Shown here: positions 1 through 5,885 of the stretch, in pieces | Numbering within the stretch: position 1 is the stretch's first letter | How the letters are laid out: every line of letters begins with the position of its first letter | Assembly: GCA_003222935.1 (NCBI GenBank) | Contig: QHXL01000024.1 | Span: 1-10,871 of the forward strand | Source: Acidobacteriota bacterium | Lineage (GTDB): Bacteria > Acidobacteriota > Blastocatellia > Pyrinomonadales > Pyrinomonadaceae | DNA length: 10,871 bases | Reading direction: 5' to 3' | The notes under the pieces: generated by a model | What the model saw: the letters and a program-made list of their open reading frames with translations, nothing else | Databases searched by the model: none | What the model was told of the DNA's origin: nothing | Translations under genes and position numbers: made by a program

Positions 1-628
1 AAGAGAGGTAATAAATTTTCGCTTCTTTATCTCCCTTAATCTCGGCGGCGTCGCTGATAGTTTCCGCAGCAGAGTCGAGTTCTTCTTTCGCTTGTCGTCG
101 TGCGGCAACGACGTCCTCCGCGCCAACGTCAAGGATACGTAAGCTTGGCCCACCAGCGACGGTGATTACAATTAGCTGGAAGTCCGTGCAACGCAGTTGT
201 TGACCGCGTCCCCGCCAGTTTGACCAGGCGCCTGACACCTTCAGCGAATCAGATACAAGCTTTACAAACTGCTCGATCCCCTGGGCTTTGAATGTCTCGT
301 CGAAACCAATCCAGAGCGACGTTAGATGGTCGTCCAACAGATCGAGAGAAATACTGCGGACACTTTCAAATTTGGTTTTATCAATACGCGGATCGAAATA
401 GGGATTGATTGTAGTCTTCGAGACTCCGAAAGAATCGGAATGACCGAACTGAACTTGTGGGACTTTCGCCTTGACCTCGTCCTTGGTCATTCCTAAACGA
501 AAGCCGAGGAGCTCTGCCGCCTCAGGAAGTTCACTAAGTTTTTTGATGCATTGACCCTGGGCGACTGGAGTCGTCGCACCAGTGAATAATAGGAGAAGCA
601 CAATACAGACGATGCGGGGCCTGGTCAT
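1..628 (-). CDS. Exported hypothetical protein, C-terminus cut by window edge
   Basis: A minus-strand frame opens at ATG 626-628 and stays open to base 1, giving at least 209 codons with the 3' end missing. Residues 1-5 are polar and basic (MTRPR) and 6-18 are hydrophobic (IVCIVLLLLFTGA). A signal peptidase I site is plausible near A23 (PVA/QGQ), so the product is probably periplasmic or secreted. Residues 42-57 (GFRLGMTKDEVKAKVP) resemble a short segment common in uncharacterised exported proteins, where a short helix follows the mature N-terminus. The visible C-terminal part (about 178-207) is Ala/Glu/Lys rich and probably helical. No catalytic motif is visible. A TTGACA box lies 76 bases upstream of the start, so the gene may be transcribed separately from the response regulator behind it. 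I do not recognise the family. That it is a real gene is well supported by continuous codon structure and the signal peptide. Confidence 0.8.
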   Translation of the reverse strand, partial: MTRPRIVCIVLLLLFTGATTPVAQGQCIKKLSELPEAAELLGFRLGMTKDEVKAKVPQVQFGHSDSFGVSKTTINPYFDPRIDKTKFESVRSISLDLLDDHLTSLWIGFDETFKAQGIEQFVKLVSDSLKVSGAWSNWRGRGQQLRCTDFQLIVITVAGGPSLRILDVGAEDVVAARRQAKEELDSAAETISDAAEIKGDKEAKIYYLS

Positions 629-680
629 GACTGTTCAGCTTTCACGCTCAGCTTGAATAAGAATGAGGAGTACCAGCGAA

Positions 681-709
681 ACTTAAAGGGAAAGTTAAGG
701 ATGTGTCAA
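681..709 (-). promoter_or_regulatory. Possible sigma70-type promoter for the exported protein at 1-628
   Basis: On the minus strand there is a perfect TTGACA (complement of 704-709), then 17 bases, then TTAAGT (complement of 681-686). The -35 box and spacing are ideal, but the -10 box matches TATAAT at only three positions. It sits in the 104-base gap between the response regulator stop and the ATG at 628, in the right orientation. No strong Shine-Dalgarno sequence precedes that ATG. Confidence 0.35.
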
Positions 710-732
710 CGGCGAGGGGCACTCAAGCGAGC

Positions 733-1116
733 TCAATGCATCAGCGATCTAATAATCCGCTCAAGTGATTTGGGTTCGAAGGGTGTCGAGACGTATTCGT
801 TGCAGCCAGCCGCCAGCGCGAGTTCGCGAAATTGATCGGCGCCGTAGGCTGATACTGCGACGATTGGTACGTCGCCGAGTTTTTTCACGAGACGGATTTG
901 GCGAGTTGCTGACAGGCCGTCTAACTGCGGCATCTCCATATCCATAATGATCAGATCTGGATTTTCAGTTGTGGCCCTTTTGACTGCCTCGAGTCCATCC
1001 TCCGCCTCGATTACACGAAAACCACGACGCTGAAGCCATGTGCGCAACAACAGACGCGTGTCGTCAAAATCATCGACGACAAGTATGGTTCGCGCATCGG
1101 AAGCAGGGTATGTCAT
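733..1116 (-). CDS. Single-domain (CheY-like) response regulator with Thr in place of the conserved Lys
   Basis: The 127-residue protein is one complete receiver domain with no output domain. It has the acidic pair D15/D16 (VVDDF), the phospho-acceptor D59 within IIMDMEMP, and the switch Ser S89 (VAVSAYG). The LALAAGCNEY helix leads to the last strand. Such proteins accept phosphate from a histidine kinase and act by binding partner proteins. No kinase is encoded nearby. The odd point is the segment VSTPFE: the near-invariant Lys of the KP motif is replaced by Thr 111 (ACA codon at 784-786), although the following Pro and Phe are kept. In CheY-like proteins that Lys contacts the phosphoryl group and couples phosphorylation to conformational change, so signalling may differ. 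The ATG at 1114-1116 fits the domain boundary, but no clear Shine-Dalgarno sequence precedes it. Confidence 0.93.
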   Translation of the reverse strand: MTYPASDARTILVVDDFDDTRLLLRTWLQRRGFRVIEAEDGLEAVKRATTENPDLIIMDMEMPQLDGLSATRQIRLVKKLGDVPIVAVSAYGADQFRELALAAGCNEYVSTPFEPKSLERIIRSLMH

Positions 1117-1478
1117 TGAGTCGACTAACGACGGGGTTCATGAAAATAGGGGCACTAGCTAAGCTGGATAGTAAGTACTTGTTAAGGTGACGTCTATACC
1201 TCAACCAAAAAGTAAACGATATGCAATAAAGAGTATGAGTGATGTCCGTAGATTCACGGACTTCCATTTTTCGTTTAGTAGGAAGGTGAGGGGACTGGAC
1301 CGTTGTTCGTTAGAAATCATTTTCCAGATCTCATTTGACATTTTTCAGTTGGCATTTGGAATCTTTGTTTGGGTTCACGTTGCCATTGTGGATCACGGAG
1401 TGCAATGCCAATTGAAAGATGTCAAATGAGATCTGGAAAATGATCTCTTTTCGGCACGAGTTCTTCTCAACCTGCAGG
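1117..1478. other. Intergenic region between the response regulator and the FHA-ABC gene
   Basis: No convincing gene is present in 362 bases; the short frames seen here lack ribosome-binding sites. The region holds a small perfect hairpin, GTCCGT (1244-1249), a 6-base loop and ACGGAC (1256-1261), followed on the plus strand by a T-rich stretch (about 1262-1271). It also holds the long inverted repeat at 1316-1444, listed separately. Transcripts of both flanking genes run on the minus strand, so this region is downstream of the exporter gene and upstream of the response regulator. I could not pick a convincing promoter for the response regulator. Confidence 0.7.
1316..1444. repeat. Long inverted repeat: 41-bp arms, 47-base loop, AT-rich
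   Basis: The left arm is 1316-1356 and the right arm is 1404-1444. The outer 26 bases pair perfectly (ATCATTTTCCAGATCTCATT and onward). The remaining 15 contain two differences (T/G and G/T), both of which would be G-U pairs in RNA read from the plus strand. Within each arm there is an imperfect 14-base tandem repeat (AATGCCAACTGAAA beside AATGTCAAATGAGA, minus-strand reading). The right arm ends 34 bases beyond the stop codon of the exporter gene, so that gene's transcript would fold into this stem. No T-run follows the stem on the minus strand, so it is not a textbook intrinsic terminator. It may be a transcript-end stabiliser or a MITE-like or palindromic interspersed element. Confidence 0.85.
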
Positions 1479-4208
1479 TCACACATCCTGCGCTCGCAGC
1501 GCGATCATTGTCCCAATAAAGAAAGTGAAGAACATGATGATGAGAGCACTTACGTCCAGCACGTGACTGCCCCACGGATGAAGGAAATCGACATAAGAAC
1601 TTATATCGTCCGGGATCTTTTGCGCCGGTGGGATTTCAGGAACAGGACCCAGTTTGGGTGTGGTGGGTTTCTTCGGTGCGTGCCCGCTTGTTAGTTCGGT
1701 AACGTAGTCTTCCATCTTCTTTTCGAAGCTATTGATACTCTTCTCGGCGTCTGCTTTGTACTTATCGACTTTAGCGCGTGAGTCGGCGATATTCTGGTCG
1801 TTGTCGCGTTCTACTTGTTTGTAGAAACCGCGACCTTCTTCTTTTTCGGAGGGTTGTGCGTCCTCCTCCTTCGCACGTAGTACATCGAGTCCGGAGCTTC
1901 TCTTCATCTCATCAAATGCCCACGTTGCCGGCATGACAACACCGATGACTTTCGACGTGCCCTTAGGAATACCAACCAGGCCGCAAAAAAGAATCTGAGG
2001 GATCAGAATCAGAGGTATCAAACTCGTAGCCATCTCAGATGTCTTCACCACCGCCGACACAAATAGACCAAGCGCAATCCCCACGAGGCTCGTGATCATC
2101 ATCACCGCCAGATGGCCCAGGCCACCAAACCCACCGGGAAACGGCATCAAGTTCGTCAGGTCGAAAAACTTCAAAGTTCCAAACAGCATCAGGCACTGCA
2201 ATCCAACAATCAGCATCAGGATCAGGATCTTTGAACCGACATAGGGCAGAAGCCGCAGGTTCACCATTCGCTCACGCTTGTAGACGGCCCGTTCGCGAAT
2301 AATCTCACGAGCAGCCACGGAGGTCCCGAACCAGAGTGAGACAAGGGCCAGGACAAAGTAGATGAAGTCGCGGGGTGCATTCGAACTTACTACGATATAG
2401 GTCAACAGTGCGATGATGGGCGCCTGGCCAAATAAGATCAGCAGATTGAACTTGTCAGCGCCCAGCACTTCCAGATACCGACGCGACAACGTGGCCCACT
2501 GACGCAGCCAATCCCCAAAAGTACCGCGCCGTCTTGCCGGGGCTGCAGTGTGACCAGCTGCTGAGACTGATCGCAGCGGTATCTCGACATTCATTCGGTA
2601 TTGCTCGGTCTGTAAGAAACGTCTCTTCCAATCGTCAGCAACTTCTTCAGCAATCTGATCCTTATTTGCCCGGCCGTTTGCTTGCTTTAGTTTTTCGAAG
2701 ATCGGAGCCTCGAGTTTGTCGTATAGATCCTTGAAACTCTCGGCACCGCAGTGAGCAAGCGCCTCCTGGGGTTTTCCATAGAAAACGAGTTTGCCGCGCA
2801 TCAGTACAACCAGCTTGTCAAACAACTTCACATTTTCCATTGCGTGAGTAGTCAGGACTACTGTTCGCCCAGATTCTGCAATCTGGCGAAAGAGTTTCAT
2901 GACTTTCTCTTCAGTAGCAGGATCGAGACCCGATGTCGGTTCATCTAAAAAAATCACCGACGGCTTTGTAATTAATTCGACCGCAATCGAGACTCGTTTT
3001 CGTTGTCCTCCCGAAAGCTGTGAAATCGGAACGTCACGACGTTCTGAAAGCCCGGTGATGTCCATCACTTCACTGATGACCTGGTCGATCTCGGTGCGCG
3101 AGATGTCCCTTGATAGTCGTAAGCGAGCGACATAGTAGAGCGTGCGATAGACCGTTAACTCACGGTGAATAATGTCATCTTGCGGAACGTATCCAATAGA
3201 CTGCTTAAGTGACTCCAGGTGTTGATACAGATCGAGATTATTCACCAGCACCTGGCCACTCGACGCGGGTCGCATTCCGTTTAAGGAGTCCATCAGCGTC
3301 GATTTACCGGCGCCGGATGGCCCAAGCAGGCCAACGAACTCATTTGGCTGAATGCTGAGATCGACCTCGTCAAGCAAGCGTATTTTCCCGCCGCCCGATC
3401 GGTTGGTGACTTCCTTGGTTATCCGAACGACGTCGAGACGAGTCTTGGCACGCGTGTCGAAAACCATCACACCGCGTTGAGAATCCACGCGCAACATGAA
3501 CGGACCGATGTGAACAACGTCTTCAGGTCTAATCAGTGTGCGACCAGTGATCCGTTGACCGTTTACATAAGTACCGTTAGTTGAGCTCAGGTCCTCAATA
3601 GTCACACCCGAGGCCGACTGGGAGATACGTGCGTGGTTATTGGAAATAAGCAGACCATCGAGGCGAATATTGCACTCGTCACCGCGGCCGACACTCAATT
3701 GAGGTCGATCGAACGGGTGTTGAAGAAAAACGTGCGGGTCTTTTGGTGGGGGATCGCCGCCGCGTAGAGTTGCTTGCAATCCACCCGTGTCGGGAGTTGC
3801 AAAGATGGTTTGATTCTTCGGCTGCGCGAGCCTGCCGCTTTGCGGGAGACGGCCCGACTGCCCCATGTGGGCAGTTCGAGAGGCGTCGGGATTTTCCGGA
3901 GATCTGAAGCGCAAGCTTGGACCACCCGGTCCAAGTTGGATGACATCATCGTCGTGCAATACTTCCCCGTTGGCGATCCGGCGACCGTTGAGAAAGGTTC
4001 CATTGAAACTACCAAGGTCGACTAGAACGTAGACATTCTGCTGACGTCGAATCTCCGCATGACGTCGGGAGACGTTGGCGGCAGTTGAAGCAATCACGAC
4101 ATCGAGACCTGGCTCGCGACCAAGCCGTGTTGCCTCGTTTGTTATTTGAATTCGCTGGGTTCCGGAAGCTAGGTCTTGAAATTCAAGAAAAGCGTTGTTC
4201 ATGGGCAT
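1479..4208 (-). CDS. Double-FHA-domain ABC exporter, ATPase-permease fusion (ABCG-type half transporter, Rv1747-like layout)
   Basis: This 909-residue protein has two phosphothreonine-binding FHA domains. FHA1 (about 25-98) shows G30-R31, S47-R-R-H50 and N69-G70-T71. FHA2 (about 168-241) shows G174-R175, S189-N-N-H192 and N211-G212-T213. The ABC ATPase (about 255-490) has Walker A GPSGAGKS (296-303), Q-loop Q343, signature LSGGQ (398-402), Walker B VIFLDEP (418-424) and H-loop H455. The membrane domain has likely helices near 586-607, 615-633, 660-680, 699-721, 727-747 and 882-902. This order matches the mycobacterial exporter Rv1747, in which Ser/Thr kinase phosphorylation of the protein is read by its own FHA domains. 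The substrate here is unknown, with lipids or glycolipids plausible. Unusually, the TM5-TM6 loop (about 748-881) is some 130 residues long, with a charged coiled-coil-like stretch (779-840) and a Pro-rich part (844-869). The start is M1 or M3; AAAGG upstream serves either. Confidence 0.93.
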   Translation of the reverse strand: MPMNNAFLEFQDLASGTQRIQITNEATRLGREPGLDVVIASTAANVSRRHAEIRRQQNVYVLVDLGSFNGTFLNGRRIANGEVLHDDDVIQLGPGGPSLRFRSPENPDASRTAHMGQSGRLPQSGRLAQPKNQTIFATPDTGGLQATLRGGDPPPKDPHVFLQHPFDRPQLSVGRGDECNIRLDGLLISNNHARISQSASGVTIEDLSSTNGTYVNGQRITGRTLIRPEDVVHIGPFMLRVDSQRGVMVFDTRAKTRLDVVRITKEVTNRSGGGKIRLLDEVDLSIQPNEFVGLLGPSGAGKSTLMDSLNGMRPASSGQVLVNNLDLYQHLESLKQSIGYVPQDDIIHRELTVYRTLYYVARLRLSRDISRTEIDQVISEVMDITGLSERRDVPISQLSGGQRKRVSIAVELITKPSVIFLDEPTSGLDPATEEKVMKLFRQIAESGRTVVLTTHAMENVKLFDKLVVLMRGKLVFYGKPQEALAHCGAESFKDLYDKLEAPIFEKLKQANGRANKDQIAEEVADDWKRRFLQTEQYRMNVEIPLRSVSAAGHTAAPARRRGTFGDWLRQWATLSRRYLEVLGADKFNLLILFGQAPIIALLTYIVVSSNAPRDFIYFVLALVSLWFGTSVAAREIIRERAVYKRERMVNLRLLPYVGSKILILMLIVGLQCLMLFGTLKFFDLTNLMPFPGGFGGLGHLAVMMITSLVGIALGLFVSAVVKTSEMATSLIPLILIPQILFCGLVGIPKGTSKVIGVVMPATWAFDEMKRSSGLDVLRAKEEDAQPSEKEEGRGFYKQVERDNDQNIADSRAKVDKYKADAEKSINSFEKKMEDYVTELTSGHAPKKPTTPKLGPVPEIPPAQKIPDDISSYVDFLHPWGSHVLDVSALIIMFFTFFIGTMIALRAQDV

Positions 4209-4411
4209 CAGGCCTTTGGGAGAAACAGTACAAGACGGGAGCGACCCCGTTTAGGTTCGCCACTAATCTGTCTGTTTATAAGGCTCAGGGATGTTCTGTT
4301 TCGCTGGTAAAAAACCAAAAGCCAGCTTCGGTCAGTCAAGCTGTGAACAGCAAAGACCCTGAGAGATGTGAATGCAGGTCTAGTATTGAGAACGCGAAAG
4401 AAAGCGAAGTC

Positions 4412-4440
4412 AGAATATTTCTGTAGTGTGAAGGTGTCAA
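4412..4440 (-). promoter_or_regulatory. Sigma70-type promoter, probably for the FHA-ABC exporter
   Basis: Reading the minus strand, TTGACA (complement of 4435-4440) is a perfect -35 box. It is separated by exactly 17 bases from TATTCT (complement of 4412-4417), which matches TATAAT at four of six positions. Transcription would begin near 4405, giving a leader of about 195 bases before the exporter ATG at 4208. The box begins only 15 bases downstream of the tRNA-Arg 3' end, so the two genes are probably separate units. I see no obvious riboswitch fold in the leader. Confidence 0.5.
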
Positions 4441-4454
4441 ATACTCGATTCAAT

Positions 4455-4531
4455 TGGTACCCGCGGCAGGGGTCGAACCTGCGACCTTTCGCTCCGGAGG
4501 CGAACGCTCTAATCCACTGAGCTACGCGGGC
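4455..4531 (-). tRNA. tRNA-Arg, anticodon CCG, 3' CCA encoded
   Basis: A full cloverleaf reads on the minus strand. The acceptor stem GCCCGCG pairs with CGCGGGT (one G-U pair at the end). The D arm is GCTC/GAGC with loop AGTGGATTA. The anticodon stem TTCGC/GCGAA closes loop CTCCGGA, giving anticodon CCG (reads CGG, Arg). The variable region is AGGTC, and the T arm GCAGG/CCTGC closes loop TTCGACC. A73 is followed by encoded CCA at 4455-4457. Total length is 77 bases. Overlapping open frames on both strands here are translations of the tRNA and not genes. A weak extended -10-like TGTTATCTT lies about 10-20 bases upstream, without a good -35 box. Confidence 0.97.
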
Positions 4532-4688
4532 ATGAGTGGAGGCGAAAAGATAACACAGAGGATCGATCGTTTCGAAGTGGCCCTCATGGGAGACCGTGCA
4601 GTGACTCAACTAATTCCTAGATTAAAGTCGAACCGTCAAATCCCGCGCCTTTCAAGTGGTTGAAAGAGTAGCGAGAAAGGGAAGCGGT

Positions 4689-5237
4689 TCATTTATCTCC
4701 ATTCTCGATGATGTAGACCTTTCCTGCGGGGGTCATGACGAAGCCATCATCCGTTTCGTACACGCCAAACGTCAGTCGCTTTCTTTTTTCATTTGTCGTA
4801 TTCAGGAAACATGCCCGTGGAGCTTTGGTTGTCTTGATGAATGCCGGTCTATAGGTTTTACCCACACCATTGAAAATAACAACAGTCATGTCATACAACT
4901 TACGATGAGTTTCAGCGATACCTTCTCCCTGATCTCCGGTTGGCCCACCTTCCTTCGCCAGAATCATTGCGAAGTCGGCTACACCGTCATGATTGAAATC
5001 TCCCGCTCGATAAAATGGTCTGAAGTTCACTCCAAAGGTCTTGCGCATATCCTTCAGAATGCTCTTATCAGTAACCGTTTCTGAGAGGAACTCCAGGCCC
5101 TTATGTTCTGTTAGAAATTGCTGTAGCACCGCAGTCTGTGACGGCGGCAATTCAGAAACAGACTTTTGAGCGGTGACTCTTATACTCAAGCAGAACAGGA
5201 ACGAAATGACTAATACGATCGCTCTACAATTCATCAT
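4689..5237 (-). CDS. Small exported protein with a DxNxDGxxD calcium-loop-like motif
   Basis: I place the start at ATG 5235-5237 (a second ATG follows immediately). It is preceded by AAGGGGA, and the protein then begins with a clear signal peptide: MMNCR, then the hydrophobic IVLVISFLFCLSI, with likely cleavage after VTA (residue 23). The 182-residue product is therefore exported. Residues 79-89 (GDFNHDGVADF) have Asp/Asn at alternate positions, D80-x-N82-x-D84-G-x-x-D88, as in FG-GAP/VCBS and dockerin-like calcium loops. Here there is only one copy, so it is not a propeller by itself. The rest looks like a small alpha/beta domain that includes the strand-like segments MTVVIFNG and GKVYIIEN. 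No enzymatic motif is seen. The same frame is open for 84 codons further upstream without an ATG (see the separate entry). Function is unknown. Confidence 0.8.
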   Translation of the reverse strand: MMNCRAIVLVISFLFCLSIRVTAQKSVSELPPSQTAVLQQFLTEHKGLEFLSETVTDKSILKDMRKTFGVNFRPFYRAGDFNHDGVADFAMILAKEGGPTGDQGEGIAETHRKLYDMTVVIFNGVGKTYRPAFIKTTKAPRACFLNTTNEKRKRLTFGVYETDDGFVMTPAGKVYIIENGDK

Positions 5238-5489
5238 TGCTTTTCCCCTTGAGTGCGTAGTTCGGTTTTTCCAAAAACTTATAGGAGTTAGGACCTCGTC
5301 CAGAATTTTCTGTCGTCTTGCTTCATGCTCCTGTTCGCTAATTAACACATGCCTCTCTAACTCGGCCAGTTTTAGCGATCGCCTTTCAATTGGTTGCGGC
5401 TCAGCGGTTTGTATATTTTTGTACCCCTTTTTGTACCCCTCGTCAATAATGGCGTTTTGTTGCTGTTGGTGCCGGAGAATGATCGTGAT
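5238..5489 (-). other. Open, ATG-less upstream extension of the frame of the 4689-5237 gene; possible gene remnant or N-terminal extension
   Basis: From the in-frame TAG at 5490-5492 the frame is open for 84 codons directly into the signal peptide. Its only common alternative start is GTG at 5346-5348, which has no clear ribosome-binding site. The translation is charged and helix-like (for example RRSLKLAELERH and SEQEHEARRQKILDEVL) and contains GYKKGYKN from a tandem 12-bp repeat. An N-terminal extension of this kind would bury the signal peptide, so I consider it either a 5' leader or the decayed tail of another gene rather than part of the exported protein. A promoter-like pair lies inside it. 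Confidence 0.35.
5416..5446 (-). promoter_or_regulatory. Promoter-like sequence overlapped by a perfect 12-bp tandem repeat
   Basis: On the minus strand, TTGACG (complement of 5441-5446) is followed after 17 bases by TACAAA (complement of 5418-5423), so both boxes and spacing approach the sigma70 consensus. The spacer and -10 region consist of two perfect tandem copies of GGGGTACAAAAA (plus-strand positions 5416-5427 and 5428-5439). Transcription would start near 5411, giving a leader of about 170 bases for the exported protein at 5237. A tandem repeat over a promoter could be an operator, but the same bases also lie in an open frame (GYKKGYKN), so this is tentative. Confidence 0.35.
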
Positions 5490-5502
5490 CTATGGTTGGG
5501 AA

Positions 5503-5530
5503 GTGAGAAAACTTAACTAAGTTGTGAGAA
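5503..5530. promoter_or_regulatory. 28-bp operator-like site: direct repeat flanking a dyad
   Basis: Two exact copies of GTGAGAA (5503-5509 and 5524-5530) lie 21 bases apart, two helical turns. Between them is the 14-base dyad AACTTAACTAAGTT, with 6-base arms and a 2-base centre. It sits 57 bases upstream of the promoter-like pair that would serve the minus-strand exported protein. The regular spacing is what a binding site for a dimeric or cooperative regulator looks like. No regulator is identified. Confidence 0.3.
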
Positions 5531-5746
5531 GCATCTAAGGACCTCAAGCGAGCGTAATATAGAATGAGAGCGTCAACACCGATGACAAGCTGTCAGTGGT
5601 AGTAACGAAACAAGAGCGGCAAGGCCGCTTGATTACTTTCTTTGGTTGGACGGCCAGGCGGCTGAAGTGAACACTCCGCCCGGGTCGATTCTAACGGCTC
5701 GCTCTGATCTCCGTTAAGCTTTATAGCTCTTGCAAAAGTCAATTTA
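5531..5746. other. Intergenic region upstream of the GH2 gene
   Basis: No gene is seen. The only structure is a short hairpin, AGCGGC (5615-5620), loop AAG and GCCGCT (5624-5629), followed by a moderately T-rich stretch to about 5645. It could be a weak terminator on the plus strand, but no plus-strand gene precedes it. TATAGC at about 5723-5728 resembles a -10 box without a partner, so I cannot assign the promoter of the GH2 gene. Confidence 0.5.
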
Positions 5747-5858
5747 GTGGCGATGAGGTCAGTACCGAAACGCGGTAGCGTCGGGTTTGTCTGAATTATT
5801 GATCTCTATCGTGATGCAACCCGACGCTACCGCGTTTCGGTACTGACCTCATCGCCAC
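5747..5858. repeat. Perfect inverted repeat: 41-bp arms, 30-base loop, BIME/REP-pair-like
   Basis: The left arm is 5747-5787 and the right arm is 5818-5858. All 41 bases are exactly complementary, from GTGGCGATGAGGTCAGTACC inward to CGTCGGGTT. Each arm also contains its own small hairpin: TACCG, a 5-base loop and CGGTA (5763-5777 and its mirror 5828-5842). Each arm could therefore fold alone or pair with the other, as in two head-to-head REP units (a BIME). The right arm ends 7 bases before the AAGGAG of the GH2 gene, so a transcript starting upstream carries a very strong stem in the 5' leader. A perfect match of this length implies recent origin, selection, or gene conversion between arms. 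No transposase is nearby. Confidence 0.93.
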
Positions 5859-5865
5859 CAGAGTG

Positions 5866-5871
5866 AAGGAG
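5866..5871 (+). promoter_or_regulatory. Shine-Dalgarno sequence of the GH2 gene, ambiguous start
   Basis: AAGGAG is a strong ribosome-binding sequence, but it is placed awkwardly. It lies 2 bases before an in-frame TTG (5874-5876) and 14 bases before the in-frame ATG (5886-5888). Neither spacing is the usual 5-9. ATG is preferred because it gives a clean signal peptide beginning MSPNFK. Confidence 0.5.
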
Positions 5872-5885
5872 TTTTGCAATTCCCT

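Noticed and set aside
1244..1261. GTCCGT/ACGGAC hairpin with a nearby T-rich tract
   Set aside because: The T-rich tract follows on the plus strand, but no plus-strand gene ends here, and a 6-bp stem is common by chance. It is mentioned only in the intergenic entry.
4208..4663. Open frames on both strands over the tRNA, with peptides such as RVAQWIRAFASGAKGRRFDP and VPAAGVEPATFRSGGERS
   Set aside because: These are well-known translations of tRNA sequences, and the cloverleaf explains the segment fully.
4638..4666. CTTTCA/TGAAAG hairpin downstream of the exported protein gene as its terminator
   Set aside because: No U-run follows the stem on the minus strand (the next bases are GCGCGGG).
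722..5553. Shared 11-mer CTCAAGCGAGC at 722-732 and 5543-5553
   Set aside because: Several 11-base matches are expected by chance in a window of this size.
5615..5629. AGCGGC-AAG-GCCGCT hairpin as a terminator
   Set aside because: No plus-strand gene precedes it and the downstream T content is modest, so there is no transcript for it to end.
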